Assembly: GCA_003519205.1 (NCBI GenBank)
Contig: DOXE01000012.1
Coordinates: 1-7,145, forward strand
Length of the DNA stretch: 7,145 nucleotides
Direction: 5' to 3'
Source: Chloroflexota bacterium
GTDB lineage: Bacteria; Chloroflexota; Anaerolineae; Promineifilales; Promineifilaceae
The notes beneath the pieces are model-generated. The model did not search any database, had not been told where the DNA came from, and was given only the letters and a program-made list of their open reading frames with translations. The translations under genes were made by a program, and so were the position numbers. Positions 1 through 6,623 of this stretch are shown one piece after another. Each line of letters begins with the position of its first letter. Positions within the stretch are counted from its first letter, which is position 1.

Positions 1-68
1 CCGGAGAGACTCGAACTCCCAACCACCTGGTTCGAAGCCAGGTACTCTGTCCATTGAGCTACGGGCGC
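1..68 (-). tRNA. tRNA-Arg (anticodon TCG), 3' end cut by window edge
   Basis: On the minus strand the gene starts at 68 with acceptor strand GCGCCCG, then TA and a D stem GCTC/GAGT. The anticodon arm is CCTGG-CTTCGAA-CCAGG, and the T arm is GGGAG-TTCGAGT-CTCTC. The 7-base anticodon loop places TCG at positions 34-36, which reads CGA and, by wobble, possibly other CGN arginine codons. The first three bases of the 3' acceptor strand (CGG) are inside the window. The last four and the discriminator lie off the left edge, so I cannot say whether CCA is encoded. It follows tRNA-His by 38 bases on the same strand and is probably co-transcribed with it. Confidence 0.95.
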
Positions 69-106
69 AGGAAAAAATCCATGGCCAGGCATTGCCCGAC
101 CGGCTG

Positions 107-180
107 GGCGAGTGATGGGATTCGAACCCACGATCTTCTGGGCCACAACCAGACGTGTTAACCTCTACACCACACCCGCC
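107..180 (-). tRNA. tRNA-His (anticodon GTG)
   Basis: Read on the minus strand from 180, the cloverleaf is complete. The acceptor GGCGGGTG pairs with CACTCGCC (one G-T pair), the D stem is GTGT/ACAC, the anticodon stem is TCTGG/CCAGA with loop TTGTGGC, and the T arm is GTGGG-TTCGAAT-CCCAT. Anticodon GTG decodes histidine CAC/CAU. The histidine identity is supported by an encoded extra 5' G (G-1, position 180) facing discriminator C73 (position 107), the hallmark recognised by histidyl-tRNA synthetase. The bases after C73 read C then A, so CCA is not encoded and must be added by the CCA-adding enzyme. Confidence 0.96.
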
Positions 181-201
181 ATGCTCTCTGTTTAGGATGC
201 T

Positions 202-230
202 ATCATATGTGATTTGGCAAAGCAAGTCGA
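202..230 (-). promoter_or_regulatory. putative sigma70-type promoter for the tRNA-His/tRNA-Arg unit
   Basis: Reading the minus strand, TCGACT (230-225, 4/6 match to TTGACA) is followed after 17 bases by TATGAT (207-202, 5/6 match to TATAAT). Transcription would start near 195, leaving a leader of about 15 bases before the tRNA-His 5' end at 180, to be removed by RNase P. An alternative pair with the same spacing, TTGCTT (225-220) and TAGCAT (202-197), fits less well. The call rests on consensus matching only. Confidence 0.5.
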
Positions 231-236
231 GACACA

Positions 237-265
237 CTGGCTATCCGCCCCTGATAAGTTAAAAT
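237..265 (+). promoter_or_regulatory. putative promoter of the kinase gene, giving a nearly leaderless mRNA
   Basis: A -10-like TAAAAT (260-265) ends six bases before the kinase ATG at 272. A weak -35-like CTGGCT (237-242) stands 17 bases upstream of it. Initiation about seven bases after the -10 would fall on or next to the ATG, which fits the absence of any Shine-Dalgarno there. The -35 matches only 3/6, so the evidence is mostly the -10 position. The element would lie back to back with the tRNA promoter. Confidence 0.35.
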
Positions 266-271
266 TATGTC

Positions 272-1414
272 ATGCAAACGTCTCAAACTGTTCTCAATGA
301 TCGCTATGAGTTGATCAAGCGGGCTGGCACCGGCGGTATGTCCACTGTTTATCAGGGACGAGACTTGATGCTGGGTCGCACTGTCGCCATCAAGGTGCTT
401 CATCGGAGCCTGACAAATGACGCAGAATTTTTGCGTCGTTTCCAAAAGGAAGCCCACGCGGCCGCTAATCTGACCCACCCTAATATTGTCACTGTCCATG
501 ACATTGGCCAGGATGATCACTGGTATTACATCGTCATGGAGTATGTGGAAGGATGGACTTTGAAGGATCTGATTCGGCACCAATATGCTGAAACCAACAA
601 AGCCATACCCATCGATACCACTTTGGATACTATGATCCAGATATGTGCTGGGGTCGGATATGCACATAGAGCTAATCTCATCCATTGCGATATCAAATCT
701 CAGAATGTCTTGGTGGCTCGTGATAGGCGAGTTAAAGTGACTGATTTTGGCATTGCACGTGCCCTAACTGAATCAAGCATTCATGACGCCGATGTTATTT
801 GGGGAACACCACAATACTTTTCCCCCGAGCAAGCGGCCGGAGAGGCACCTACCCCTGCCTCAGACGTCTATAGCATTGGCATCATTATGTTTGAGATGCT
901 GACAGGACGCTTACCTTTTGAGGCTGATAGCCACACCTCTTTAGCTATTAAACACATGCGCCAAACACCTCCGCTTGCCTCGACATATAATCCACTTATC
1001 CCAAATCAAATTGACATGGTGATCGCCAAAGTCCTCTCAAAAGAACCCTCTGGTCGTTATCGAACTGCCGATCAGCTTGGCCGGGTCTTGACTTCTTACC
1101 GCGAAAGTAGTTGGGAAGAAACGGGATTTGTCCCCATTAATCAAACTGAGAAAACAGGCATGGCCGACATGAAGACCGTATTCCACTCCCCGGCTATCGA
1201 TCCGACCTATCGGGGTGGTGCATCACCAACAGAAACGGAATTAGATCCGGGATTGACAAGGCAAGCGGCATTCGGATCCGATACTTACTATCCAGCACGA
1301 GATCAGAATGAAGGAATTGACTGGACGGTAATCGCCCTCAGTATCATTGCCTTAATTAGCTTGTTGGGACTCATACCCCTCTGGTATTTAGTATTTCTCA
1401 GGTACAATGGCTGA
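272..1414 (+). CDS. PknB-type Ser/Thr protein kinase with C-terminal membrane anchor
   Basis: A cytoplasmic eukaryotic-like kinase transferring ATP phosphate to Ser/Thr of protein targets. The 380 residues hold one kinase domain (about 12-275): glycine loop G19-T-G-G-M-S-T-V, ATP-anchoring Lys41 in VAIKVL, alpha-C Glu60, catalytic loop H138-C-D140-I-K142 with Asn145, DFG 158-160, the APE-equivalent SPE 184-186 and Asp198. The usual Arg of the HRD motif is Cys139, so this is a 'non-RD' kinase. A polar linker of about 70 residues, rich in Thr, Ser and Pro, leads to one TM helix (about 351-376). Only four residues follow it, so there are no PASTA or other extracellular sensor domains. The ATG at 272 is chosen because the kinase fold begins ten residues later, although no Shine-Dalgarno is present. 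The gene appears monocistronic between its own promoter and a terminator. The target is unknown. Confidence 0.93.
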   Translation: MQTSQTVLNDRYELIKRAGTGGMSTVYQGRDLMLGRTVAIKVLHRSLTNDAEFLRRFQKEAHAAANLTHPNIVTVHDIGQDDHWYYIVMEYVEGWTLKDLIRHQYAETNKAIPIDTTLDTMIQICAGVGYAHRANLIHCDIKSQNVLVARDRRVKVTDFGIARALTESSIHDADVIWGTPQYFSPEQAAGEAPTPASDVYSIGIIMFEMLTGRLPFEADSHTSLAIKHMRQTPPLASTYNPLIPNQIDMVIAKVLSKEPSGRYRTADQLGRVLTSYRESSWEETGFVPINQTEKTGMADMKTVFHSPAIDPTYRGGASPTETELDPGLTRQAAFGSDTYYPARDQNEGIDWTVIALSIIALISLLGLIPLWYLVFLRYNG

Positions 1415-1423
1415 GGATTTTTT
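1395..1423 (+). terminator. probable Rho-independent terminator overlapping the kinase stop codon
   Basis: TTCTCAG (1395-1401) can pair with CTGAGGA (1411-1417), a seven-pair stem with one G-T pair and a nine-base loop. Six T residues (1418-1423) follow directly. The TGA stop (1412-1414) lies inside the descending arm. The stem is AT-rich and modest, so termination may be partial, but the placement between the kinase and the ftsH promoter is right. Confidence 0.5.
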
Positions 1424-1454
1424 GTGTCCGTGTGACCAAAGACAGGCCCTCGAT

Positions 1455-1484
1455 TTAGCAACTGCCTTTCCTTTCTGTTATACT
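1455..1484 (+). promoter_or_regulatory. putative extended -10 promoter of ftsH
   Basis: TTAGCA (1455-1460, 4/6) and TATACT (1479-1484, 5/6) are 18 bases apart. TG at 1476-1477, one base before the -10, makes it an extended -10 element, which compensates for the weak -35. The start site would fall near 1491, giving a leader of about 90 bases before ftsH. The leader contains a short inverted repeat AGTTA/TAACT (1491-1510) but no convincing riboswitch, and I see no CIRCE heat-shock operator. Confidence 0.5.
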
Positions 1485-1567
1485 GTACATAGTTAAAGAT
1501 ATAGCTAACTCGCACTTCGATTGGAGTTTTCGGGATATCTATATGCTTATGAGCACTCGTCAATGAT

Positions 1568-1572
1568 GGAGG
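1568..1572 (+). promoter_or_regulatory. Shine-Dalgarno site of ftsH
   Basis: GGAGG lies seven bases before the ATG at 1580. This strong, well-spaced site fixes the ftsH start and is the only canonical ribosome binding site in the window. Confidence 0.85.
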
Positions 1573-1579
1573 CGAGAGC

Positions 1580-3535
1580 ATGAATACGAATCGAATCACT
1601 AGGTGGTTCATATACTTATTAATAGTTTTTGCCATAGTAGCTATACTATGGAGCTATAATTCGGCTGGGGAAATTGCCGAAGAGTTAGCCATTAGCGAAT
1701 TAGCCCAACAGATAAAAAATGGTGAGATAGCGGAACTAGAGGTTGCTGGAGACGGCCGTGAAGTCAACGTTCACTACAATGACTCCCAACGAGAGGATGC
1801 TCGAACTCAGATAAGCAGCGTTAGCTCACTAGAAGAAGTATTGGCTGCGTACGGTGTAACCGAACAAGATTATCGGAACGGAAATACGGTCATCATCTAC
1901 CAAGCACCAAGCAGATGGGGTGGCTGGATAAACCTCGTAGGCATCTTTTTACCCGCCCTGTTAATTATTGGTTTCATTTACATCATCATGCGCCAAGCAC
2001 AAGGCACCAATAATCAAGCTCTCTCCTTTGGAAAGAGCCGTGCTCGCATGTTCACCGGCGATCATCCGACAGTTAGTTTTGAGGATGTGGCTGGTTGTGA
2101 TGAAGCAAAGGAAGAGCTACAAGAGATCGTCGAATTTCTAAAAGAGCCAGATAAATTTGTTAGTTTCGGCGCACGTATCCCGAAGGGGGTTTTGCTTGTC
2201 GGAAGCCCGGGTACAGGTAAGACGCTATTGGCCAAAGCTGTCTCCGGTGAGGCAGGCGTGCCCTTCTTTTCCATCGCCGGATCAGAGTTCGTCGAGATGT
2301 TCGTCGGCGTTGGAGCAAGCAGGGTCCGCGATCTATTCGAACAAGCTAAACGACACAGCCCCTGTATCATTTTCATAGACGAAATCGACGCAGTGGGTCG
2401 CCAACGAGGAGCTGGACTTGGTGGTTCGCACGACGAACGTGAGCAAACGCTCAACCAAATACTGGTAGAAATGGACGGATTTGGAACCGATACCCATATC
2501 ATCATCTTGGCAGCGACCAACCGTCCAGATATTCTCGATCCAGCACTCATGAGACCAGGGCGATTTGACCGTCGGGTTGTTATCGACCGACCTGACATAC
2601 GAGGCCGCGAAGCGATCTTCAAAGTCCATATGAGAGGCAAACCGCTGGCTTCTGATGTCGATATTAATATCCTGGCCAAGGCTACGCCTGGTTTCGTCGG
2701 TGCAGATATTGAAAATACGGTAAACGAGTCTGCCTTGCTGGCTGCCCGGCGAAATAAAAAAGTTATCGGTATGACAGAGTTCCAGGAAGCTATCGAACGA
2801 GTGCAGCTTGGCCCTGAACGCAGAAGCAGGGTCATGAGTGATGAGGAAAAGGAAATAACAGCTTACCACGAAGCCGGTCATGCTATTGTTAGCCATTTCC
2901 TACCTCACGCCCAATCGGTTCGCAAGATCACTATCATTCCCAGGGGAATGGCTGGAGGGGTTACCTGGTATATGGAAGATGATATCCTCTTCTATAGCCG
3001 GTCGAAATTTAAGGCTCTCATCGCGACAGCTCTGGGAGGGCGTGTGGCCGAAGAGCTCATCTTTAGTGAGATTACGACAGGGGCAAGTAATGATCTTCAA
3101 CAAGTGACGAAAATGGCCAGGGCCATGGTTACCCAATATGGTATGAGCGATGAAATGGGCCCCCGGGTATATGGTGACAAGCAGGAACTGGTATTCCTGG
3201 GTCGCGAGATAAGCGAACAACGGGACTATTCTGACGCCATTGCCGAAAAGATAGATCGAGAGGTTCGTGAGATCATTGATACTGAGTATGAGCGAGCTAA
3301 ACAAATTTTAGTGGATCAGCGCGAGACGCTGGATCTTGTTGCTAACAAACTATTGGAAGTAGAGACGCTAGAAGCCGCAGAGTTTGTGGCCATTATCGAG
3401 GGAATTGAAACCCCGGCCGAATCCCCTAGCGGTAGCCCGACTCCTGAGAGCCCCAAGCCCAAACCGAGTGGTCAGAAGAAGGAGTGGAAACCACCCACTT
3501 CTCTCGATTTACCTCCATCACCGTCACCAGCTTAA
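1580..3535 (+). CDS. ftsH: ATP-dependent zinc metalloprotease FtsH
   Basis: A membrane-anchored AAA+ protease that, in its family, forms hexamers, unfolds damaged or regulated membrane and cytosolic proteins with ATP and degrades them. The length, 651 residues, is normal. Seen in order: TM1 (about 9-25), an extracytoplasmic FtsH domain (about 27-113), TM2 (about 116-137), then the AAA module. This has Walker A G208-S-P-G-T-G-K214-T, pore loop F241-V-G243, Walker B with D267-E268, and the second region of homology (312-331) with arginine-finger candidates Arg325 and Arg328. The M41 peptidase domain carries zinc motif H430-E431-A-G-H434 and Asp505 in GASND as the expected third ligand. All catalytic residues are present. 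Walker A has Ser209 where Pro is usual. Residues from about 611 form a Pro/Ser/Lys-rich, probably disordered tail. The gene has its own promoter and Shine-Dalgarno. Some transcripts may run on into the regulator gene 79 bases downstream, since I see no terminator there. Confidence 0.98.
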   Translation: MNTNRITRWFIYLLIVFAIVAILWSYNSAGEIAEELAISELAQQIKNGEIAELEVAGDGREVNVHYNDSQREDARTQISSVSSLEEVLAAYGVTEQDYRNGNTVIIYQAPSRWGGWINLVGIFLPALLIIGFIYIIMRQAQGTNNQALSFGKSRARMFTGDHPTVSFEDVAGCDEAKEELQEIVEFLKEPDKFVSFGARIPKGVLLVGSPGTGKTLLAKAVSGEAGVPFFSIAGSEFVEMFVGVGASRVRDLFEQAKRHSPCIIFIDEIDAVGRQRGAGLGGSHDEREQTLNQILVEMDGFGTDTHIIILAATNRPDILDPALMRPGRFDRRVVIDRPDIRGREAIFKVHMRGKPLASDVDINILAKATPGFVGADIENTVNESALLAARRNKKVIGMTEFQEAIERVQLGPERRSRVMSDEEKEITAYHEAGHAIVSHFLPHAQSVRKITIIPRGMAGGVTWYMEDDILFYSRSKFKALIATALGGRVAEELIFSEITTGASNDLQQVTKMARAMVTQYGMSDEMGPRVYGDKQELVFLGREISEQRDYSDAIAEKIDREVREIIDTEYERAKQILVDQRETLDLVANKLLEVETLEAAEFVAIIEGIETPAESPSGSPTPESPKPKPSGQKKEWKPPTSLDLPPSPSPA

Positions 3536-3541
3536 GACACC

Positions 3542-3585
3542 AGGCGATTAATTAACACACTGAGGTTGTAGGAGTAGTCTCGCCT
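3542..3585. repeat. short inverted repeat AGGCGA/TCGCCT in the ftsH-regulator gap
   Basis: AGGCGA (3542-3547) and its exact complement TCGCCT (3580-3585) flank 32 bases in the gap between ftsH and the next gene. The arms are only six bases and the loop is long, with no T-run, so it is not a clear terminator. It could be a half-site pair for a regulator or chance. Confidence 0.2.
3552..3580 (+). promoter_or_regulatory. weak candidate promoter of the membrane GAF/HTH gene
   Basis: TTAACA (3552-3557) matches the -35 consensus at 5/6. Seventeen bases later TAGTCT (3575-3580) matches the -10 consensus at only 3/6. A start near 3587 would leave a leader of about 28 bases to the ATG at 3615. Transcription from ftsH is an equally good explanation. 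Confidence 0.25.
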
Positions 3586-3614
3586 CTATTGACGATTTAC
3601 TATTGGCGACCACT

Positions 3615-5594
3615 ATGTACGAGCAGTTGACTGAAATATTGGCGCTGATCAATGACATCGTCCAGGCTACCATCGTCATATTTGGCGCTGCAGTTTTACT
3701 CTACAATTTGCCCCATAGTTTTCACGATCGTGTAACCCGAGCATTCAACTCACTCCTCTTTTTCGTCGTAATAGTTTATTTCACTGAGTTGTTGGTCACC
3801 CGCGCTGTTGTCCCATTATCGACAGAGATGTGGATTCGCCTGGAGTGGATCGGAATTGCCATGGTGCCAGCTGCTTTATTTCACTTGGCTGATGCATTAT
3901 CTGTAACGACGGGAGACATATCGCCTCTACGTCGCTTATTTGTTCGTGTCTGGTATATCTTAGGCGTCATATTTTTTAGCGTAGCCCTTTTCAGCGATTT
4001 CCTTGTAAATGAACTTATACCAGTCAAGCATGCTCCTCATCTTAGTGCTGGACCAATTTTTCCACTATTCGCTATTTATTATTGGTCCATAAGCGTCATA
4101 AGCATCTACTTGGTTTGGAGAGCCCGAGAAAGATGCGTTACCCGTACAACCCGAAAACGCATGGGCGTCATTTTGGCGACTTCTCTTGCGGCACCATTAG
4201 CCGTATTCCCTTATCTGACCATCAGCAACGACCCCAACCTGGAAATATCCATTGCCTTTTGGCTTGTCATAATCTTGGGCAATCTTCTCGTAAGTGTCAT
4301 GTTTGCTTTCATGACTTATTATATTGCTTACTTTGGGGCAAAATCACCCGATCGGGTTGTTCGAGTGCGACTATTTAAATTCATGGCCCGGGTGCCTCTA
4401 ACCGCGACGATTGTATTGTTGGTTTATATCGCCGTTGCTAGGGCCGACACATTGCTGGGATTACCAGTGGGAACTGCCCTGGCATTGGCCATCGTTGGCA
4501 CAATTATCTTCGTTGAATGGGCTTTACATGCATTAAAACGTCCCCTAGAGCGATTCTTTCAATTAACTGATGAACCGGAAGTAAGGCGCATCCAGCAGCT
4601 TAGTGAGAGGGTGCTAACAACCCGGGACATGCGTCAGTTCCTGGAAAGTATCTTGGCTGCTTCTTGTGAAGTTTTACGCACACCAACTGCCTTTATCGCC
4701 GCATTTACTCCAGATGGGCCCAGGCTTGAAGCGATGATTGGCCCCTTGCATGATGATGCAGAAACATGGTCTGGCGGGGAATGGCACAAATTAGCTCGAA
4801 CGGCCGTCGACACTAATGGCGAACCTGGAACATTGGAAAGAAGCGACGGATTTATTTTGTGGCGCGATTACTGGATTAAACCCCTTTACAAAGAACAGGA
4901 TGGCCTGTTGGTCGGCATCCTGGGCATTAAAGCCCGATCGGAAAAGCCAGATCTTAATGAAAACGAGGAAACAGCTTTTGAGCAATTGGTGGATCAAGCC
5001 GAAAGTGCGCTAGAAGATCGACAACTGCAGCAGGAAGTATTTGCCGCCGTTGAAGGATTGCTACCTCAGGTGACTGCGCTTCAGATCCGGCGAAGCGCCG
5101 CAACTTTCGGAGGTACTCCAGCTCTGACCGCGTCGTTCGATTCCGATTCAGCCCTAACGCGTAATCCCGAATTCAACAATATGGTTTGGGACGCGCTCAG
5201 TCATTATTGGGGCGGACCAAAACTCACGGAAAGCCCATTACTACATCTCCAGGTAGTTCAAGATGCCGCAGATGAGCATGGGAATAATCCCACGAAAGCT
5301 TTGCGCCAAATCCTTGTTCGCGCTGTTGAGCAGCAACGGCCAGAAGGTGAACGGAGTATGACCACGGCCGAATGGATACTCTATAATATTCTAGAGCTCA
5401 AATTCATTCAGGGGCAAAAGGTTCGCGATGTAGCCCGGCGGTTAGCTATGAGTGAATCAGATCTCTACAGGAAACAAAGAGTAGCTATCGAGAATGTTTC
5501 CCGAACGATCTCTATGATGGAAGATGCGGCCGTCTCCAGCCACGTTCCCACAGAATTCGTTGAACAGATCCCGGAAAATTCAGGCGATTCATAA
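3615..5594 (+). CDS. multi-TM membrane regulator with GAF-like domain and sigma-region-4/LuxR-like HTH
   Basis: I know no named gene for this; it looks like a membrane-tethered one-component regulator. Counting from ATG 3615 (659 residues), about nine hydrophobic helices fill residues 15-305, resembling the multi-TM sensor region of some histidine kinases. A helical linker (about 320-345) leads to a GAF-like ligand-binding domain (about 330-465) and a poorly conserved middle (about 465-575). The C-terminal helical domain (about 582-635) resembles sigma70 region 4 or LuxR: LELKF at 594-598, then KVRDVARRL, a turn at AMSES, and recognition helix DLYRKQRVAIENV. There is no H-box, HATPase domain, receiver or GGDEF, so it is not a histidine kinase. 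The reading frame also permits a TTG start at 3603, four codons upstream. Neither start has a nearby Shine-Dalgarno (GGAG at 3571-3574 is too far), and ATG is preferred by codon type. The HypE-like gene starts three bases after the stop. Confidence 0.85.
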   Translation: MYEQLTEILALINDIVQATIVIFGAAVLLYNLPHSFHDRVTRAFNSLLFFVVIVYFTELLVTRAVVPLSTEMWIRLEWIGIAMVPAALFHLADALSVTTGDISPLRRLFVRVWYILGVIFFSVALFSDFLVNELIPVKHAPHLSAGPIFPLFAIYYWSISVISIYLVWRARERCVTRTTRKRMGVILATSLAAPLAVFPYLTISNDPNLEISIAFWLVIILGNLLVSVMFAFMTYYIAYFGAKSPDRVVRVRLFKFMARVPLTATIVLLVYIAVARADTLLGLPVGTALALAIVGTIIFVEWALHALKRPLERFFQLTDEPEVRRIQQLSERVLTTRDMRQFLESILAASCEVLRTPTAFIAAFTPDGPRLEAMIGPLHDDAETWSGGEWHKLARTAVDTNGEPGTLERSDGFILWRDYWIKPLYKEQDGLLVGILGIKARSEKPDLNENEETAFEQLVDQAESALEDRQLQQEVFAAVEGLLPQVTALQIRRSAATFGGTPALTASFDSDSALTRNPEFNNMVWDALSHYWGGPKLTESPLLHLQVVQDAADEHGNNPTKALRQILVRAVEQQRPEGERSMTTAEWILYNILELKFIQGQKVRDVARRLAMSESDLYRKQRVAIENVSRTISMMEDAAVSSHVPTEFVEQIPENSGDS

Positions 5595-5597
5595 AGA

Positions 5598-6623
5598 ATG
5601 TCTGAAAGATATTTGCCAGTAGGAAAATTACCTCCTGCGATCCTTGAATCGCTCCTTAAAAAAGCTCCAATTAAAGATCCGAATATAGTTATTGGCCCTG
5701 GACCCGGGCTTGATTGTGCCGTCGTGGATATAGGCGACAAATATTTGGTCCTGAAATCTGATCCTATCACTTTTGCTACCGATGAAATCGGTTGGTATCT
5801 GGTGCAGGTCAATGCAAATGATATTGTGACCACAGGGGCAACTCCTAAGTGGTTGCTGCTGACAATGCTGCTTCCAGCCAGTTTATCGACACCCACATCT
5901 GCAATGGGAATTGCCGATCAAGTATTCGATGCTTGCCAGGCCATTGGTATTTCGGTTGTTGGCGGTCACACCGAAATCACTCACAGGCTCGAACGTCCAA
6001 TTCTTGTGGGCACGATGATCGGGGAAGTCGAGAAACATAAACTGATCACGCCGAAAGGGGTAAATTCTGGGGATAAAATACTACTCACCAAAGGTGTTCC
6101 AATTGAAGCTACGGCTATCCTCGCCCGAGAGTTTCCTGATCACCTGGCTAATAGCTTAAATCCATCAGAGCTAAAGGAAGCAAAAAAATTTTTGATAACG
6201 CCAGGATTAAGCATTTACCAAGATGCAAAATTGGCAACGAAAGCGGGACGAGTGTCGGCCATGCATGACCCAACTGAAGGCGGGCTTGCCGCAGCGCTAT
6301 GGGAGCTGGCTGAAGCTTCCGAAATGACGCTTGTCGTCGATTTAACAAGGGTTTTCATCCCTTCTATTTCCTACCAGGTCTGCAAGGCATTTAAAATCGA
6401 TCCTTATGCAGCCATTAGCTCGGGTGCATTATTAATAACCACCCCACCTGAAGAAAGCACTAAGATATGTTCAGGTTTAAAAACGGCCGAACTCATTTGC
6501 ACCGAGATCGGTTGGGTGGAATCAGGTCCAGTAACCGTAAAAGAAGTCTTGGGTTCATCTACAAGAACGCTAAAACGGCCGGAACGTGATGAGATTGCCA
6601 GAGTTTTTGAAACTAGGTCTTAG
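5598..6623 (+). CDS. AIR-synthase-family protein, HypE-like but lacking the C-terminal cysteine
   Basis: A member of the PurM/HypE/ThiL/SelD ATP-binding superfamily; the substrate is not known. In 341 residues it shows the N-terminal AIRS half (about 30-145), with Gly-rich GPGPGLD at 33-39, SDP 54-56, NANDI 72-76 and GGHTE 122-126, and the C-terminal AIRS half (about 155-320), with HDPTEGGL 223-230 and SGALLI near 275-280. The Asp residues in these motifs bind metal-ATP in the family. GGHTE and overall length are closest to the HypE-like group (COG0309/COG1973), not PurM or SelD. Genuine HypE ends in PRIC, whose Cys carries the thiocarbamate/cyanide for NiFe hydrogenase; this protein ends in FETRS with no terminal Cys, and no other hyp gene is near. 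The ATG at 5598 sits three bases after the regulator's stop, so the two are probably translationally coupled. A weak AGGCGA (5582-5587) may be its Shine-Dalgarno. Confidence 0.85.
   Translation: MSERYLPVGKLPPAILESLLKKAPIKDPNIVIGPGPGLDCAVVDIGDKYLVLKSDPITFATDEIGWYLVQVNANDIVTTGATPKWLLLTMLLPASLSTPTSAMGIADQVFDACQAIGISVVGGHTEITHRLERPILVGTMIGEVEKHKLITPKGVNSGDKILLTKGVPIEATAILAREFPDHLANSLNPSELKEAKKFLITPGLSIYQDAKLATKAGRVSAMHDPTEGGLAAALWELAEASEMTLVVDLTRVFIPSISYQVCKAFKIDPYAAISSGALLITTPPEESTKICSGLKTAELICTEIGWVESGPVTVKEVLGSSTRTLKRPERDEIARVFETRS

Noticed and set aside
69..106. Possible hairpin plus T-run between the two tRNA genes on the minus strand
   Set aside because: CGGGC/GCCTG can form a five-pair stem, but the T6 run is about eight bases away and a tRNA follows immediately. 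Processing spacer is the simpler reading.
203..685. 160-residue open frame antisense to the kinase gene
   Set aside because: Complementary to a clearly conserved kinase domain, with no recognisable domain, and its start side would face away from any promoter. It is a shadow of the real gene.
2062..2896. Two long minus-strand open frames inside ftsH
   Set aside because: Ser/Arg-rich, low-information translations antisense to the AAA domain, without a ribosome binding site or domain. They are shadow frames.
3615..5594. Histidine kinase reading of the multi-TM protein
   Set aside because: The N-terminal multi-TM region and GAF suggested one, but there is no H-box and no N, G1 or G2 box of a HATPase domain. 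The C-terminus is an HTH-like domain.
5598..6623. Canonical HypE, ThiL, PurM or SelD assignment
   Set aside because: There is no PRIC tail for HypE and no Cys/Sec loop for SelD. GGHTE does not match the PurM pattern and there are no thiamine or purine genes nearby. Only the superfamily is supported.
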